From positions 5,885,740-5,949,739 of the forward strand of contig CANTUZ010000027.1 in the NCBI GenBank assembly GCA_947846985.1: a stretch of 64,000 bases of DNA, given 5' to 3'. The position numbers and the translations under genes are program-made. The notes beneath the pieces are model-generated. The model was not told the origin of the DNA. It saw nothing but the letters and a program-made list of their open reading frames with translations, and did no database searches. How positions within the stretch are numbered: position 1 is the first letter of the stretch; each line of letters begins with the position of its first letter. The DNA is from Fratercula arctica (taxonomy: Eukaryota; Chordata; Aves; Charadriiformes; Alcidae). Of this stretch, positions 33,901 to 47,500 are shown in pieces.

Positions 33901-36900
33901 TGCGGCGATGCAAGTGGTTTCTAGAGAGCTTTCCAACAAGACACAGTTTTCCCTTGTGGCTCCTTGGTCACGTGTCTTACGATGCTTCCCTTGCGGCAGC
34001 TCTTTAAGGAGATATGGTTATTTTTGTGGTTGGCCCTGCGGCGAGTGAGACAGGGTTGTTTTGAGGCTGAATCTGCCAGGAAAGCCCGGATTCCCAAGGT
34101 CTGTGCGGCGATTCAAGCAGTTTCCAGAGAGCTTTCAAAGAAGCCACAGTTTTCCCCCGTGGCTCCTTGGGCACTTTTCTCAGCTGGCTTCCCTCGTGCT
34201 AACCATCTCCGGACATAGGGTGATTATTGTGGTCGGCCCTGCGGCGAGTGACACAGGATTGTTTTGAGGCTGAAGGCGCCAGGAAAGCCCGGAGCCCCAA
34301 GATCTGTGCGGCGATGGAAGTGGTTTCTAGAGAGCTTTCAAACAAGCCACAGTTTTCCCTCGTGGCTCCTTGGGCACGTGCCTTACGATGCTTCCCTTGC
34401 GGCAGCTGTTTCCGGAGATATGGTGATTGTTGTGACCGGCCCTGGGGTGAGTGAGAGAGGGTTGTTTTCATGCTGAAGGCACCAGGAAAGCCCGGAGCCC
34501 CAAGGTCTGTGCGGCGATACAAGCGGTTTCTAGAGAGCCTTCAAACAAGCCACAGTTTTCCCTTGTGGGTCCTTGGGTACGTGTCACACCTGGCTTCCCT
34601 CGTGCTAACTGTCTCCGGACATAGGGTGATTTTTGTGGTCGGCCCTGCGGCGAGTGAGACAGGGTTCTTTTGAGGCTGAAGGCGCCAGGAAAGCCCGGGG
34701 CCCCAAGGTCTGTGTAGCGATGGAAGCAGTTTCTAGAGAGCTTTCCAACAAGCCACAGTTTTCCCTCGTGGCTCCTTGGGCACGTTTCTCAGCTGGCTTC
34801 CCTCTTGCTAACCATCTCCGGACATAGGGTGATTATTGTGGTCGGCCCTGCGGCGAGGTAGACAGGGTTGTTTTGAGGCTGCATCTGTCAGGAAAGCCCG
34901 GATTCCCAAGGTTTGTGCGGAGATGCAAGCGGTTTCTAGAGAGCTTTCCAAGAAGCCACAATTTTCCCTCGTGGCTCCTTGGGCACGTGTCTTACGATGC
35001 TTCCCTTGTGGCAGCTCTTTCCGGAGATATGGTGATTTTTGTGGTCGGCCCTGGGGCGAGTGAGACAGGGTTGTTTTGAGGCTGAAGGTGCCAGGAAAGC
35101 CCGCAGCCCCAAGGTCTGTGCGGCGATGCAAGCGGTTTCTAGAGAGCTTTCCAACAAGCCACAGTGTTCCCTTGTGGCTCCTTGGGCACTTGTCTTATGA
35201 TGCTTCTCTTGTGGAAGCTCTTTCCGGAGATATGGTGATTTTTGTGGTCGGCCCTGGGGCGAGTGAGACAGGGTTCTTTTGAGGCTGAAGGTGACAGGAA
35301 AGCCCGCATCCCCAAGGTCTGTGTGGCGATGGAAGCGGTTTCTAGAGAGCTTTCCAACAAGCCACAGTTTTCCCTCGTGGCTCCTTGGGCACGTGTCTCA
35401 GCTGGCTTCCCTCGTGCTAACCATCTTCGGACATAGGGTGATTTTTGTGGCTGGCCCTGTGGCGAGTGAGACAGGATTTTATTGAGGCTGAAGGCGCCAG
35501 GAAAGCCCGCAGCCCCAAGGTCTGTGCGGCGATGGAAGCGGTTTCTAGAGAGCTTTCCAACGAACCACAGTTTTCCCTTGTGTCTCCTTGGGCACGTCTC
35601 TCAGCTGGCTTCCCTTGTGCTAACCATCTCCGGACATAGGGTGATTTTTGTGGCTGGCCCTGGGACAATTGAGACAGGGTTGTTTTGAGGCTGAACGCGC
35701 CAGGAAAGCCCGCAGCCCCAAGGTCTGTGTGGCGATGGAAGCAGTTTCTAGAGAGCTTTCCAACAAGCCACAGTTTTCCCTCGTGGCTCCTTGGGCACGT
35801 GCCTTACGATGCTTCCCTTGCGGCAGCTCTTTCCGGACATATGGTGATTGTTGTGACCGGCCCTGGGGCGAGCGAGAGAGGGTTGTTTTCATGCTGAAGG
35901 CACCAGGAAAGCCCGGAGCCCCAAGGTCTGTGCGGCGATACAAGCGGTTTCTAGAGAGCCTTCAAACAAGCCACAGTTTTCCCTCATGGCTCCTTGGGTA
36001 CGTGTCACACCTGGCTTCCCTCGTGCTAACCGTCTCCGGACATAGGGTGATTTTTGTGGTCGGCCCTGGGGCGAGTGAGACAGGGTTGTTTTGAGGCTGA
36101 AGGCGCCAGGAAAGCCTGGAGCCCCAAGGTCTGTGCGGCGATACAAGCGGTTTCTAGAGAGCTTTCCAACAAGCCACAGTTTTCCCTCGTAGCTCCTTGG
36201 GCACGTGTCTTACGATGCTTCCCTTTTGGCAGCTCTTTCCGGCCATATGGTGATTGTTGTGACCGGCCCTGGGGCGAGTGAGACAGGGTTGTTTTGAGGC
36301 TGAAGGCACCAGGAAAGCCCGGAGGCCCAAGGTCTGTGCGGAGATGGAAGCGGTTTCTAGAGAGCTTTCCAACAAGCCACAGTTTTCCCTTGTGGTTCCT
36401 TGGGCATGTGTTTTACGATGCTACTGTTTTGGCAGCTCTTTCCGGAGATATGGTGATTTTTGTGGTCTGCCCTGCGGCAAGTGAGGGAGGGTTGTTTTGA
36501 GGCTGAAGGTGACAGGAAAGCCCGGAGCCCCAAGGTCTGTGTGACTGTGGAATCGGTTTCAATAGAGCTTTCCAACAAGCCACAGTTTTCCGTCGTGGCT
36601 CCTTGGGCACTTGTCTTACAATGCTTCTCTTGTGGCAGCTCTTTCCGGAGATATGGTGATTGTTGTGACTGGCCCTGGGGCGAGTGAGACATGGTTCTTT
36701 TGAGGCTGAAGGCGCCAGGAAAGCCCGCAGCCCCAAGGTCTGTGCGGCGATGGAAGCGGTTTCTAGAGAGCTTTCCAACAAGCCACAGTTTTCCCTCGTG
36801 GCTCCTTGGGTACGTGTCTTACGATGCTTTCCCTGCGGCAGCTATTTCTGGACATATGGTCATTTTTGCAGCCATCCCTGGGGCGAGTGAGAGAGGGTTG

Positions 36901-38396
36901 TTTTGAGGCTGAAGGTGCCAGGAAAGCCCGGAGCCCCAAGGTCTGTGTGTTGATGGAAGTGGTTTCTAGAGAGCTTTCCAACAAGCCACAGTTTTCCCTC
37001 GTGGCTCCTTGGGCACTTGTCTCAGGTGGTTTCGCTCGTGCTAACAGTCTCCGGACATAGGGTGATTTTTGTGGTCGGCCCTGGGGTGAGTGAGACAGGG
37101 TTGTTTTGAGGCTGAAGGTGCCAGGAAAGCCCGGAGCCCCAAGGTCTTTGTGGCAATTGAAGCAGTTTCTAGAGAGCTTTCCAAAAAGCCACAATTTTCC
37201 CTCGTGGCTCCTTGGGCACGTGTCTCAGTTGGCTTCCCTCGTGCTAACAGTCTCCGGACATAGGGTGATTTTTGTGGTCGGCCCTGCGGCGAGTGAGTCA
37301 GGATTGTTTTGAGGCTGAAGCTGCCAGGAAAGCCCGGGGCCCCAAGGTCTGTGCGGCGATGGAAGCGGTTTCTAGAGAGCTTTCCAACAAGCCACAGTTT
37401 TCCCTTGTGGCTCCTTGGCCACTTGTCTTACGATGCTTCTCTTGTGGCAGCTCTTTCCAGACATATGGTGATTGTTGTGACTGGCCCTGGGGCGAGTGAG
37501 ACATGGTTCTTTTGAAGCTGAAGGTGACAGAAAGGCCAGAGCCCCAAGGTCTGTGTGGCGATGGAAGCGGTTTCTAGAGAGCTTTCCAACAAGCCACAGT
37601 TTTCCCTCGTGGCTCCTTGGGCACGTTTCTCAGCTGGCTTCCCTCGTGCTAACCATCTCCAGACATAGGGTGATTTTTGTGGCTGGCCGTGCGGCGAGTG
37701 AGACAGGGTTGTTTTGAGGCTGAAGGCGCCAGGAAAGCCCGCAGCCCCAAGGTCTTTGTGGCGATGGAAGCGCTTTCTAGAGAGCTTTCCAAGAAGCCAC
37801 AGTTTTCCCTCGTGGCTCCTTGGGCACGTTTGAAACCTGGCTTCCCTTCTGCTAACCGTCTCCGGACATAGGTGCTTTTTGTGGCAGGTCGTGGGGCGAG
37901 TGAGACATGGTTGTTTTGAGGCTGAAGGCGCCAGGAAAGTCCGGAGCCCCAAGGTCTGTGCGACGGTGGAAGCTGTTTCTAGAGAGCTTTCAAACAAGCT
38001 ACAGTTTTCCCTCGTGGCTCCTTGGGCACATGTCTTACGATGCTTCTCTTGTGGCAGTTCTTTCCAGAGATATGGTGATTGTTGTGACTGGCCCTGGGGC
38101 GACTGAGACATGGTTGTTTTGAGGCTGAAGGTGACAGGAAAGCCCAGAACCCCAACATCTGTGTGGCGATGCAAGCGCTTTCTAGAGAGCTTTCCAACAA
38201 GCCACAGTTTTCCCTCGTGGCTCCTTGGGCACGTGTCAAACCTGGCTTCCCTTGTGCTAACCGTCTCCGGAAAGGTGCTTTTTGTGGCAGGTCGTGGGGC
38301 GAGTGAGAGAGGGTTTTTTTGACGCTGAAGGCGCCAGGAAAGCCCGCAGCCCCAAGGTGTGTGTGGTGATGGAAGCGGTTTCTAGAGAGCTTTCCA
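27988..38396. repeat. Satellite array, ~203-bp monomer with two subtypes
   Basis: About 51 head-to-tail monomers of roughly 203 bp, highly similar to one another. The conserved half reads GAAGGCGCCAGGAAAGCCCG then GAGAGCTTTCCAACAAGCCA. Two subtypes differ in the variable half: A has CAGCTGGCTTCCCTCGTGC and ACATAGGGTGATT; B has TTACGATGCTTCCCTTGCGG and GATATGGTGATT. They often alternate but not strictly. Each monomer can encode a ~68-residue frame only because the sequence is stop-poor. No named avian satellite was matched. Confidence 0.95.
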
Positions 38397-38596
38397 NNNN
38401 NNNNNNNNNNNNNNNNNNNNNNNNNNNNNNNNNNNNNNNNNNNNNNNNNNNNNNNNNNNNNNNNNNNNNNNNNNNNNNNNNNNNNNNNNNNNNNNNNNNN
38501 NNNNNNNNNNNNNNNNNNNNNNNNNNNNNNNNNNNNNNNNNNNNNNNNNNNNNNNNNNNNNNNNNNNNNNNNNNNNNNNNNNNNNNNNNNNNNNNN
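38397..38596. other. Assembly gap (200 N)
   Basis: A run of exactly 200 N in the middle of satellite sequence, at the transition between the 203-bp and 179-bp arrays. Confidence 1.
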
Positions 38597-41500
38597 GAAG
38601 GTGCAGGACATTTGCTATTTTTGAGGCCGGCCCAGGGGCGACTAAGAAAGGTTGCCTTTGAGGATGAAGGCGCCAGGAAAGCATGGAGACCACCAACGTC
38701 TGTGGGGCATGGAAGCGGTTTCCCAGAGAGCTTTAGAAAGAAGCCACAGTTTTCCCTCATGGCTTCCTTCCTACGGGGCCAGGAAGGTCCAGACATTTGT
38801 TATTTTTGTAGACCGACCCAGGGGCGACTAAGAAAGGGTGCCTTTGAGGATGAAGGCGCCAGGAAAGCCTGGAGGCCCCAACGGTCTGTGGGGCAATGGA
38901 AGCGGTTCCCGGAGAGCTTTAGAAAAAGCCAGAGTTTTTCCCCTCATGGCTCCTTGGGCGTGGCATCAATCTCCAGACATGTGGTAATTTTTGAGGCAGG
39001 GGCCTGGGGCGAGTGGAAAAAGGGTTGTTTTGAGGCTGAAGGCTCCAGGAAAGCCCGGAGCCCCAAGGTCTGTGGGGGCAATGGAAGCGGTTCCCAAGAA
39101 GCTTTAGAAGAAGCCACAGTTTTCCCTCATGGCTCCTTCTACGGGGCAGGAAGGTCCAGACATTTGCTATTTTTGAGGCCGGCCCAGGGGCGACTAAGAA
39201 AGGGTTCTTTTGAGGATGAAGGCTCCAGGAAAGCCCGGAGCCCCAAGGTCTGTGGGGCAATGGAAGCGGTTCCCAGAGAGCTTTAGAAGAAGCCACAGTT
39301 TTCCCTCATGGCTCCTTCTACGGGGCAGGAAGGTGCAGACATTTGCTATTTTTGAGGCCGGCCCAGGGGCGACTAAGAAAGGGTGCCTTTGAGGATGAAG
39401 GCGCCAGGAAAGCCTGGAGCCCCAACGTCTGTGGGGCAATGGAAGCGGTTCCCAGAGAGCTTTAGAAAAAGCCAGAGTTTTCCCTCATGGCTCCTTCTAC
39501 GGGGCAGGAAGGTCCAGACATTTGCTATTTTTTTAGACCGACCCAGGGGCGACTAAGAAAGGGTGCCTTTGAGGATGAAGGCGCCAGGAAAGCCTGGAGC
39601 CCCACGTCTGTGGGGCAATGGAAGCGGTTCCCCGGAGAGCTTTAGAAAAAGCCAGAGTTTTCCCTCATGGCTCCTTGGGTGTGGCATCAATCTCCAGACA
39701 TGTGGTAATTTCTGAGGCCGGGCCTGGGGCGAGTGAAAAAGGGTTGTTTTGAGGATGAAGGCGCCAGGAAAGCATGGAGACCCCAGGTCTGTGGGGCAAT
39801 GGAAGCGGTTCCCAGAGAGCTTTAGAAGAAGCCACAGTTTTCCCTCATGGCTCCTTCTACGGGGCAGGAAGGTCCAGACATTTGCTATTTTTGAGGCCGG
39901 CCCAGGGCGACGAAGAAAGGGTGCCTTTGAGCTGAGGCTCCAGGAAAGCCTCCAGAGCCCCAAGGTCTGTGGGGCAATGGAAGCGGTTCCCTGAGAGCTT
40001 TAGAAAAAGCCCACAGTTTTCCCTCATGGCTCCTTGAGCGTGGCAGGAAGGTGCGAGCATTGTTGCTATTTTTGAGGCCGGCCCTGGGGCGAACTAAGAA
40101 AGGTTGCCTTTGAGGATGAAGGCGCCAGGAAAGCATGGAGAGCCCAGGTCTGTGGGGCAATGGAAGCGGTTCCCAGAGAGCTTTAGAAGAAGCACCGTTT
40201 TCCCTACATGGCTCCTTCTACGGGGCAGGAAGGTCCAGACATTTGCTATTTTTTTAGACCGACCCAGGGGCGACTAAGAAAGGGTGCCTTTGAGGATGAA
40301 CGCGCCAGGAAAGCATGGAGCCCCAATGTCTGTGGGGCAATGGAAGCGGTTCCCAGAGAGCTTTAGAAAAAGGCACAGTTTTCCCTCATGGCTCCTTGGG
40401 CGTGGCATCAATCTCCAGACATGTGGTAATTGTTGAGGCCGGGCCTGGGGCGAGTGAAAAGGTTGTTTTTGAGGCTGAAGGCCCCAGGAAAGCATGGAGA
40501 CCCCAGGGTCTGTGGGGCAATGGAAGCGGTTCCCAGAGAGCTTTAGAAGAAGCCACAGTTTTCCCTCATGGCTCCTTCTACGGGGCAGGAAGGTCCAGAC
40601 ATTTGCTATTTTTGAGGCCGGCCCAGGGGCGACTAAGAAAGGGTGCCTTTGAGGATGGAGGGCTCCAGGAAAGCCCGGAGCCCCAAGGTCTGTGGGGCAA
40701 TGGAAGCGGTTCCCTGAGAGCTTTAGAAAAAGCCACAGTTTTCCCTCCTGGATCCTTGGGCGTGGGAGGAAGGTGCGGACATTTGCTATTTTTAAGGCCG
40801 GCCCTGGGGCGACTAAGAAAGTTTGCCTTTGAGGATGAAGGCGCCAGGAAAGCCCGGAGCCCCAACGTCTGTGGGGCAATGGAAGCGGTTCCCAGAGAGC
40901 TTTAGAAAAAGCCACAGTTTTCCCTCATGGCTCCTTGGGTGTGGCATCAATCTCCAGACATGTGGTAATTTTTGAGGCAGGGCCTGGGGCGAGTGAAAAA
41001 GGGTTGTTTTGAGGCTGAAGGCTCCAGGAAAGCCCGGAGCCCCAAGGTCTGTGGGGCAATGGAAGCGGTTCCCTGAGAGCTTTAGAAGAAGCCACAGTTT
41101 TCCCTCATGGTTCCTTGAGCGTGGGAGGAAGGTGCGGACATTTGCTATTTTGAGGCCGGCCCAGGGGCGACGAAGAAAAGTTGCCTTTGAGGATGAAGGC
41201 GCCAGGAAAGCATGGAGAGCCCAGGTCTGTGGGGCAATGGAAGCGGTTCCCAGAGAGCTTTAGAAAGAAGCCACAGTTTTCCCTCATGGCTCCTCCTACG
41301 GGGCAGGAAGGTCCCAGACATTTGCTATTTTTGAGGCCGGCCCCAGGGGCGACTAAGAAAGGGTGCCTTTGAGGATGAAGGCGCCAGGAAAGCCTTGGAG
41401 CCCCAACCGTCTGTGGGGCAATGGAAGCGGTTCCCAAGAGAGCTTTAGAAAAAAGCCTCAGTTTTCCCCTCATGGCTCCTTGGGTGGTGGCATCAATCTC

Positions 41501-44500
41501 CAGACATGTGATAATTTTTGAGGCAGGGGCCTGGGGCGAGTGAAAAAGGGTTGTTTTGAGGCTGAAGGCTCCAGGAAAGCCCGGAGCCCCAAGGTCTGTG
41601 GGGGCAATGGAAGCGGTTCCCAGAGAGCTTTAGAAGAAGCCACAATTTTCCCTCCTGGCTCCTTGGGCGTGGCAGGAAGGTTCAGACATTTTCTATTTTT
41701 GAGGCCGGCCCAGGGGCGACTAAGAAAGGGTTGTTTTGAGGCTGAAGGCGCCAGGAAAGCATGGAGCCCCAACGTCTGTGGGGCAATGGAAGCGGTTCCC
41801 AGAGAGCTTTAGAAAGAGCCACAGTTTTCCCTCATGGCTTCCTTCTACGGGGCAGGGAAGGTCCAGACATTTGCTATTTTTGAAGGCCGGCCCATGGGGC
41901 GACTAAGAAAGGTTGCCTTTGAGGATGAAGGAACCAGGAAAGCCTGGAGACCCCAACGTCTGTGGGGCAATGGAAGCGGTTCCCAGAGAGCTTTAGAAAA
42001 AGCCACAGTTTTCCCTCCTGGCTCCTTCTACGGGGAGGAAGGTCCAGACATTGCTATTTTTTTAGACCGACCCAGGGGCGACTAAGAAAGGGTGCCTTTG
42101 AGGATGAAGGCGCCAGGAAAGCCTGGAGCCCCAACGTCTGTGGGGCAATGGAAGCGGTTCCCAGAGAGCTTTAGAAAAAGCCACAGTTTTCCCTCATGGC
42201 TCCTTGGGCGTGGCATCAATCTCCAGACATGTGGTAATTTTTGAGGCCGGGCCTGGGGCGAGTGAAAAAGGGTTGTTTTGAGGCTGAAGGCTCCAGGAAA
42301 GCCCGGAGCCCCAAGGTCTGTGGGGCAATGGAAGCGGTTCCCTGAGAGCTTTAGAAGAAGCCACAGTTTTCCCTCATGGCTCCTTCTACGGGGCAGGAAG
42401 GTCCAGACATTTGCTATTTTTGAGGCCGGCCCAGGGGCGACTAAGAAAGGGTGCCTTTGAGGATGAAGGCGCCAGGAAAGCCCGGAGCCCCAAGGTCTGT
42501 GGGGCAATGGAAGCGGTTCCCAGAGAGCTTTAGAAGAAGCCACAGTTTTCCCTCATGGCTCCTTCTACGGGGCAGGAAGGTCCAGACATTTGCTATTTTT
42601 GAGGCCGGCCCAGGGGCGACTAAGAAAGGGTGCCTTTGAGGATGAAGGCCGCCAGAAAGCCTGGAGCCCCAAACGTCTGTGGGGCAATGGAAGCGGTTCC
42701 CGGAGAGCTTTAGAAAAAGCCAGAGTTTTCCCTCATGGCTCCTTGGGTGTGGCATCAATCTCCAGACATGTGGTAATTTCTGAGGCCGGGCCTGGGCGAG
42801 TGAAAAAGGGTTGTTTTTGAGGCTGAAGGCTACAGAAAGCCCGGAGCCCCAAGGTCTGTGGGGCAATGGAAGCCGGTCCCAGAGAGCTTTAGAAGAAGCC
42901 ACAGTTTTCCCTCATGGCTCCTTGAGCGTGGCAGGAACGTGCGGACATTTGCTATTTTTGAGGCCGGCCCTGGGGCGACGAAGAAAGGTTGCCTTTGAGG
43001 ATGAAGGCGCCAGGAAAGCATGGAGACCCCAGGTCTGTGGGGGCAATGGAAGCGGTTCCCAGAGAGCTTTAGAAGAAGCCACAGTTTTCCCCTCATGGCT
43101 CCTTCTACGGGGCAGGAAGGTCCAACATTTGCTATTTTTTGAGACCGGCCCCAGGGGCGACTAAGAAAGGGTGCCTTTGAGGATGAAGGCTCCAGGAAAG
43201 CCCGGAGGCCCCCAACGGTCTGTGGGGCAATGGAAGCGGTTCCCTGAGAGCTTTAGAAAAAAGCCACAGTTTTCCCTCCTGGCTCCTTGGGCGTGGCAGG
43301 AAGGTGCGGACATTTGCTATTTTTGAGAGCCGGCCCTGGGGCGACTAAGAAGGTTGCCTTTGAGGATGAAGGCGCCAGGAAAGCCCGGAGCCCCACGTCT
43401 GTGGGGCAATGAAGCGGTTCCAGAGAGCTTTAGAAAAAGCCACAGTTTTCCCTCATGGCTCCTTGGGTGTGGCATCAATCTCCATTCATGTGGTAATTTT
43501 CTGAGGCAGGGCCCTTAGGGCGAGGTGAAAAAGGGTGGTTTTGAGGCTGAAGGCTCCAGGAAAGCCCGGAGCCCCAATGTCTGTGGGGCAATGGAAGCGG
43601 TTCCCTGAGAGCTTTAGAAGAAGCCACAGTTTTCCCTCATGGTTCCTTAGAGCGTGGGAGGAAGGTGCGGGACCATTTGCTATTTTTTGAGATGCCAGGC
43701 CGCCAGGGGCAACTAAGGAAAGGTATGACAACTATAATGAGGATGAGGCGCCCAGGAAAGCATGGAGTCCCCAGGTCTGGTGGGGGCAAAATGGAAGCGG
43801 TTACACAGAGAGCTTTAGAAAGAAGCCACAGTTTTCCCTCATGGCTCCTTAAGGCGTGGCAGGAAGGTTCCAGAACATTTGCCTATTTTTGAGGCCCGGC
43901 CCAGGGGCGAACTAAGAAAGGTGCCTTGAGGATTGAAAGGCGCCAAAGGAAAGCCTGGAGCCCAACTTCTGTGGGGCAATGGAAGCGGTTCCAAGAGAGC
44001 TTTAGGAAAAAGCCTCCAGTTTTCCCTCATGGCTCCCTTGGGTGTGGCATCAATCTCCAGACATGTGATAATTTTTGAGGCAGGGCCTGGGGCGAGTGAA
44101 AAAAGGTTGTTTTGAGGCTGAAGGCTCCAGGAAAGCCCGAGGCCCCAAGGTCTGTGGGCAATGGAAGCGGTTCCCTGAGAGCTTTAGAAGAAGCCACAGT
44201 TTTCCCTACTGGTTCCTTGGGCGTGGGAGGAAGGTGCGGACATTGCTATTTTTGAGGCCAGGCCCTGGGGCGACTAAGGAAGGGTTGCCTTTGAGGATGA
44301 AGGCGCCAGGAAAGCATGGAGAGCCCAGGTCTGTGGGGCAATGGAAGCGGTTCCCAGAGAGCTTTAGAAGAAGCCACAGTTTTCCCTCATGGCTCCTTCT
44401 ACGGGCCAGGAAGGTGCAGACATTTGCTATTTTTGAGGCCGGCCCAGGGGCGACTAAGAAAGGGTGCCTTTGAGGATGAAGGCGCCAGGAAAGCCTGGAG

Positions 44501-47500
44501 CCCCAACGTCTGTGGGGCAATGGAAGCGGTTCCCAGAGAGCTTTAGAAAAAGCCAGAGTTTTCCCTCATGGCTCCTTCTACGGGCCAGGAAGGTCCAGAC
44601 ATTTGCTATTTTTTTAGACCGACCCAGGGGCGACTAAGAAAGGTTGCCTTTGAGGATGAAGGCGCCAGGAAAGCCTGGAGCCCCAACGTCTGTGGGGCAA
44701 TGGAAGCGGTTCCCAGAGAGCTTTAGAAAAAGCCAGAGTTTTCCCTCATGGCTCCTTGGGTGTGGCATCAATCTCCAGACATGTGGTAATTTCTGAGGCT
44801 GGGCCTGGGGCGAGTGAAAAAGGGTTGTTTTGAGGCTGAAGGCTCCAGGAAAGCCCGGAGCCCCAAGGTCTGTGGGGCAATGGAAGCGGTTCCCAGAGAG
44901 CTTTAGAAGAAGCCACAGTTTTCCCTCATGGCTCCTTGAGCGTGGCAGGAACGTGCGGACATTTGCTATTTTTGAGGCCGGCCCTGGGGCGACGAAGAAA
45001 GGGTGCCTTTGAGGATGAAGGCGCCAGGAAAGCATGGAGACCCCAGGTCTGTGGGGCAATGGAAGCGGTTCCCAGAGAGCTTTAGAAGAAGCCACAGTTT
45101 TTCCCTCATGGCTCCTTCTACGGGGCAGGAAGGTCCAGACATTTGCTATTTTTGAGGCCGGCCCAGGGGCGACTAAGAAAGGGTGCCTTTGAGGATGAAG
45201 GCTCCAGGAAAGCCCGGAGCCCCAAGGTCTGTGGGGCAATGGAAGCGGTTCCCTGAGAGCTTTAGAAAAAGCCACAGTTTTCCCTCCTGGCTCCTTGGGC
45301 GTGGGAGCAAGGTGCGGACATTTGCTATTTTTGAGAGCCGGCCCTGGGGCGACTAAGAAAGTTTGCCTTTGAGGATGAAGGCGCCAGGAAAGCCGGAGCC
45401 CCAAACGTCTGTGGGGCAATGGAAGCGGTTCCCAGAGAGCTTTAGAAAAAGCCACAGTTTTCCCTCATGGCTCCTTGGGTGTGGGCATCAATCTCCAGAC
45501 ATGTAGGTAATTTTTGAGGCAGGGCCTGGGGCGAGTGAAAAAGGGTTGTTTTGAGGCTGAAGGCTCCAGGAAAGCCCGGAGCCCCAAGGTCTGTGGGGCA
45601 ATGGAAGCGGTTCCCTGAGAGCTTTACAAGAAGCCACAGTTTTCCCTCATGGTTCCTTGGCGTGGGAGGAAGGTGCGGACATTTGCTATTTTTGAGGCCG
45701 GCCCAGGGGCAACTAAGAAAGGTTGCCTTTGAGGATGAAGGCGCCAGGAAAGCATGGAGTCCCCAGGTCTGTGGGGCAATGGAAGCGGTTCCCATAGAGC
45801 TTTAGAAGAAGCCACAGTTTTCCCTCATGTGCTCCTCCTACGGGGCAGGAAGGTCCAGACATTTGCTATTTTTGAGGCCGGCCCGGGGCGACTAAGAAAG
45901 GGTGCCTTTGAGGATGAAGGCGCCAGGAAAGCCTGGAGCCCCAACGTCTGTGGGGCAATGGAAGCGGTTCCAGAGAGCTTTAGAAAAAGCCTCAGTTTTC
46001 CCTCATGGCTCCTTGGGTGTGGCATCAATCTCCAGACATGTGATAATTTTTGAGGCAGGGCCTGGGGCGAGTGAAAAAGGGTTGTTTTGAGGCTGAAGGC
46101 TCCAGGAAAGCCCGGAGCCCCAAGGTCATGTGGGGCAATATGAAGCGGTTCCCTGAGAGCTTTGAAGAAGCCACAGTTTTCCCTCCTGGCTCCTTGGGCG
46201 TGGGCAGGAAGGTGCGGACATTTGCTATTTTTGAGGCCGGCCCTGGGGCGACTAAGAAAGGTTGCCTTTGAGGATGAAGGCGCCAGGAAAGCATGGAGCC
46301 CCAGGTCTGTGGGGCAATGGAAGCGGTTCCCAGAGAGCTTTAGAAGAAGCCACAGTTTTCCCTCATGGCTCCTTCTACGGTGGCAGGAAGGTCCAGACAT
46401 TTGCTATTTTTGAGGCGGCCCAGGGGCGACTAAGAAAGGGTGCCTTTGAGGATGAAGGCTCCAGGAAAGCCTGGAGCCCCAAGGTCTGTGGGGCAATGGA
46501 AGCGGTTCCCAGAGAGCTTTAGAAGAAGCCACAGTTTTCCCTCATGGCTCCTTCTACGGGGCAGGAAGGTCCAGACATTTGCTATTTTTGAGGCCGGCCC
46601 AGGGGCGACTAAGAAAGGGTGCCTTTGAGGATGAAGGCGCCAGGAAAGCCTGGAGACCCAACGTCTGTGGGGCAATGGAAGCGGTTCCAGAGAGCTTTAG
46701 AAAAAAGCCACAGTTTTCCTCATGGCTCCTTGGGCGTGGGCATCAATCTCCAGACATGTGGTAATTTTTGAGGCCGGGCCTGGGGCGAGTGAAAAACGGT
46801 TGTTTTGAGAGCTGAAGGCTCCAGGAAAGCCCGGAGCCCCAAGGTCTGTGGGGCAATGGAAGCGGTTCCCAGAGAGCTTTAGAAGAAGCCACAGTTTTTC
46901 CCTCATGGCTCTTCTACGGGGCAGGAAGGTCCAGACATTTGCTATTTTTGAGAGCCGGCCCAGGGGCGACTAAGAAAGGGTGCCTTTGAGGATGAAGGCT
47001 CCAGGAAAGGCCGGAGCCCAAGGTCTGTGGGGCAATGGAAGCGGTTCCCAGAGAGCTTTTAGAAGAAGCCACAGTTTTCCCTCATGGCTCCTTCTACGGG
47101 GCAGGAAGGTTGCAGACATTTGCTAATTTTTGAGGCGGGCCCGGGGCGACTAAGAAAGGGTGCCTTTTGAGGATGAAGGCGCCAGGAAAGCCTGGAGCCC
47201 CAACGTCTGTGGGGCAATGGAAGCGGTTCCCAGAGAGCTTTAGAAAAAGCCAGAGTTTTCCCCTCATGGCTCCTTGTACGGGCCAGGAAGGTCCAGACAT
47301 TTGCTATTTTTTTTAGACCGACCCAGGGGCGGACTAAGAAGGGGTGACTTTGAGGGATGAAGGCGCCAGGAAAGCCGGGAAGCCCCAACAGTCTAGTGGG
47401 GCCAATGATGGAAGCGGTTCCCAGGAGAGCTTTAGAAAAAGCCAGAGTTTTCCCGGTCATGTCCCTTGGGTGTGGCATCAATCTCCGAGACATGTGGGTA

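Noticed and set aside
28180..38322. A ~68-residue frame repeated in nearly every 203-bp satellite monomer (MRLKAPGKPGAPRS...)
   Set aside because: The monomer length is not a multiple of three, so frames do not join, and the repeat of the frame follows directly from monomer identity. There are no promoter, splice or codon-bias signals.
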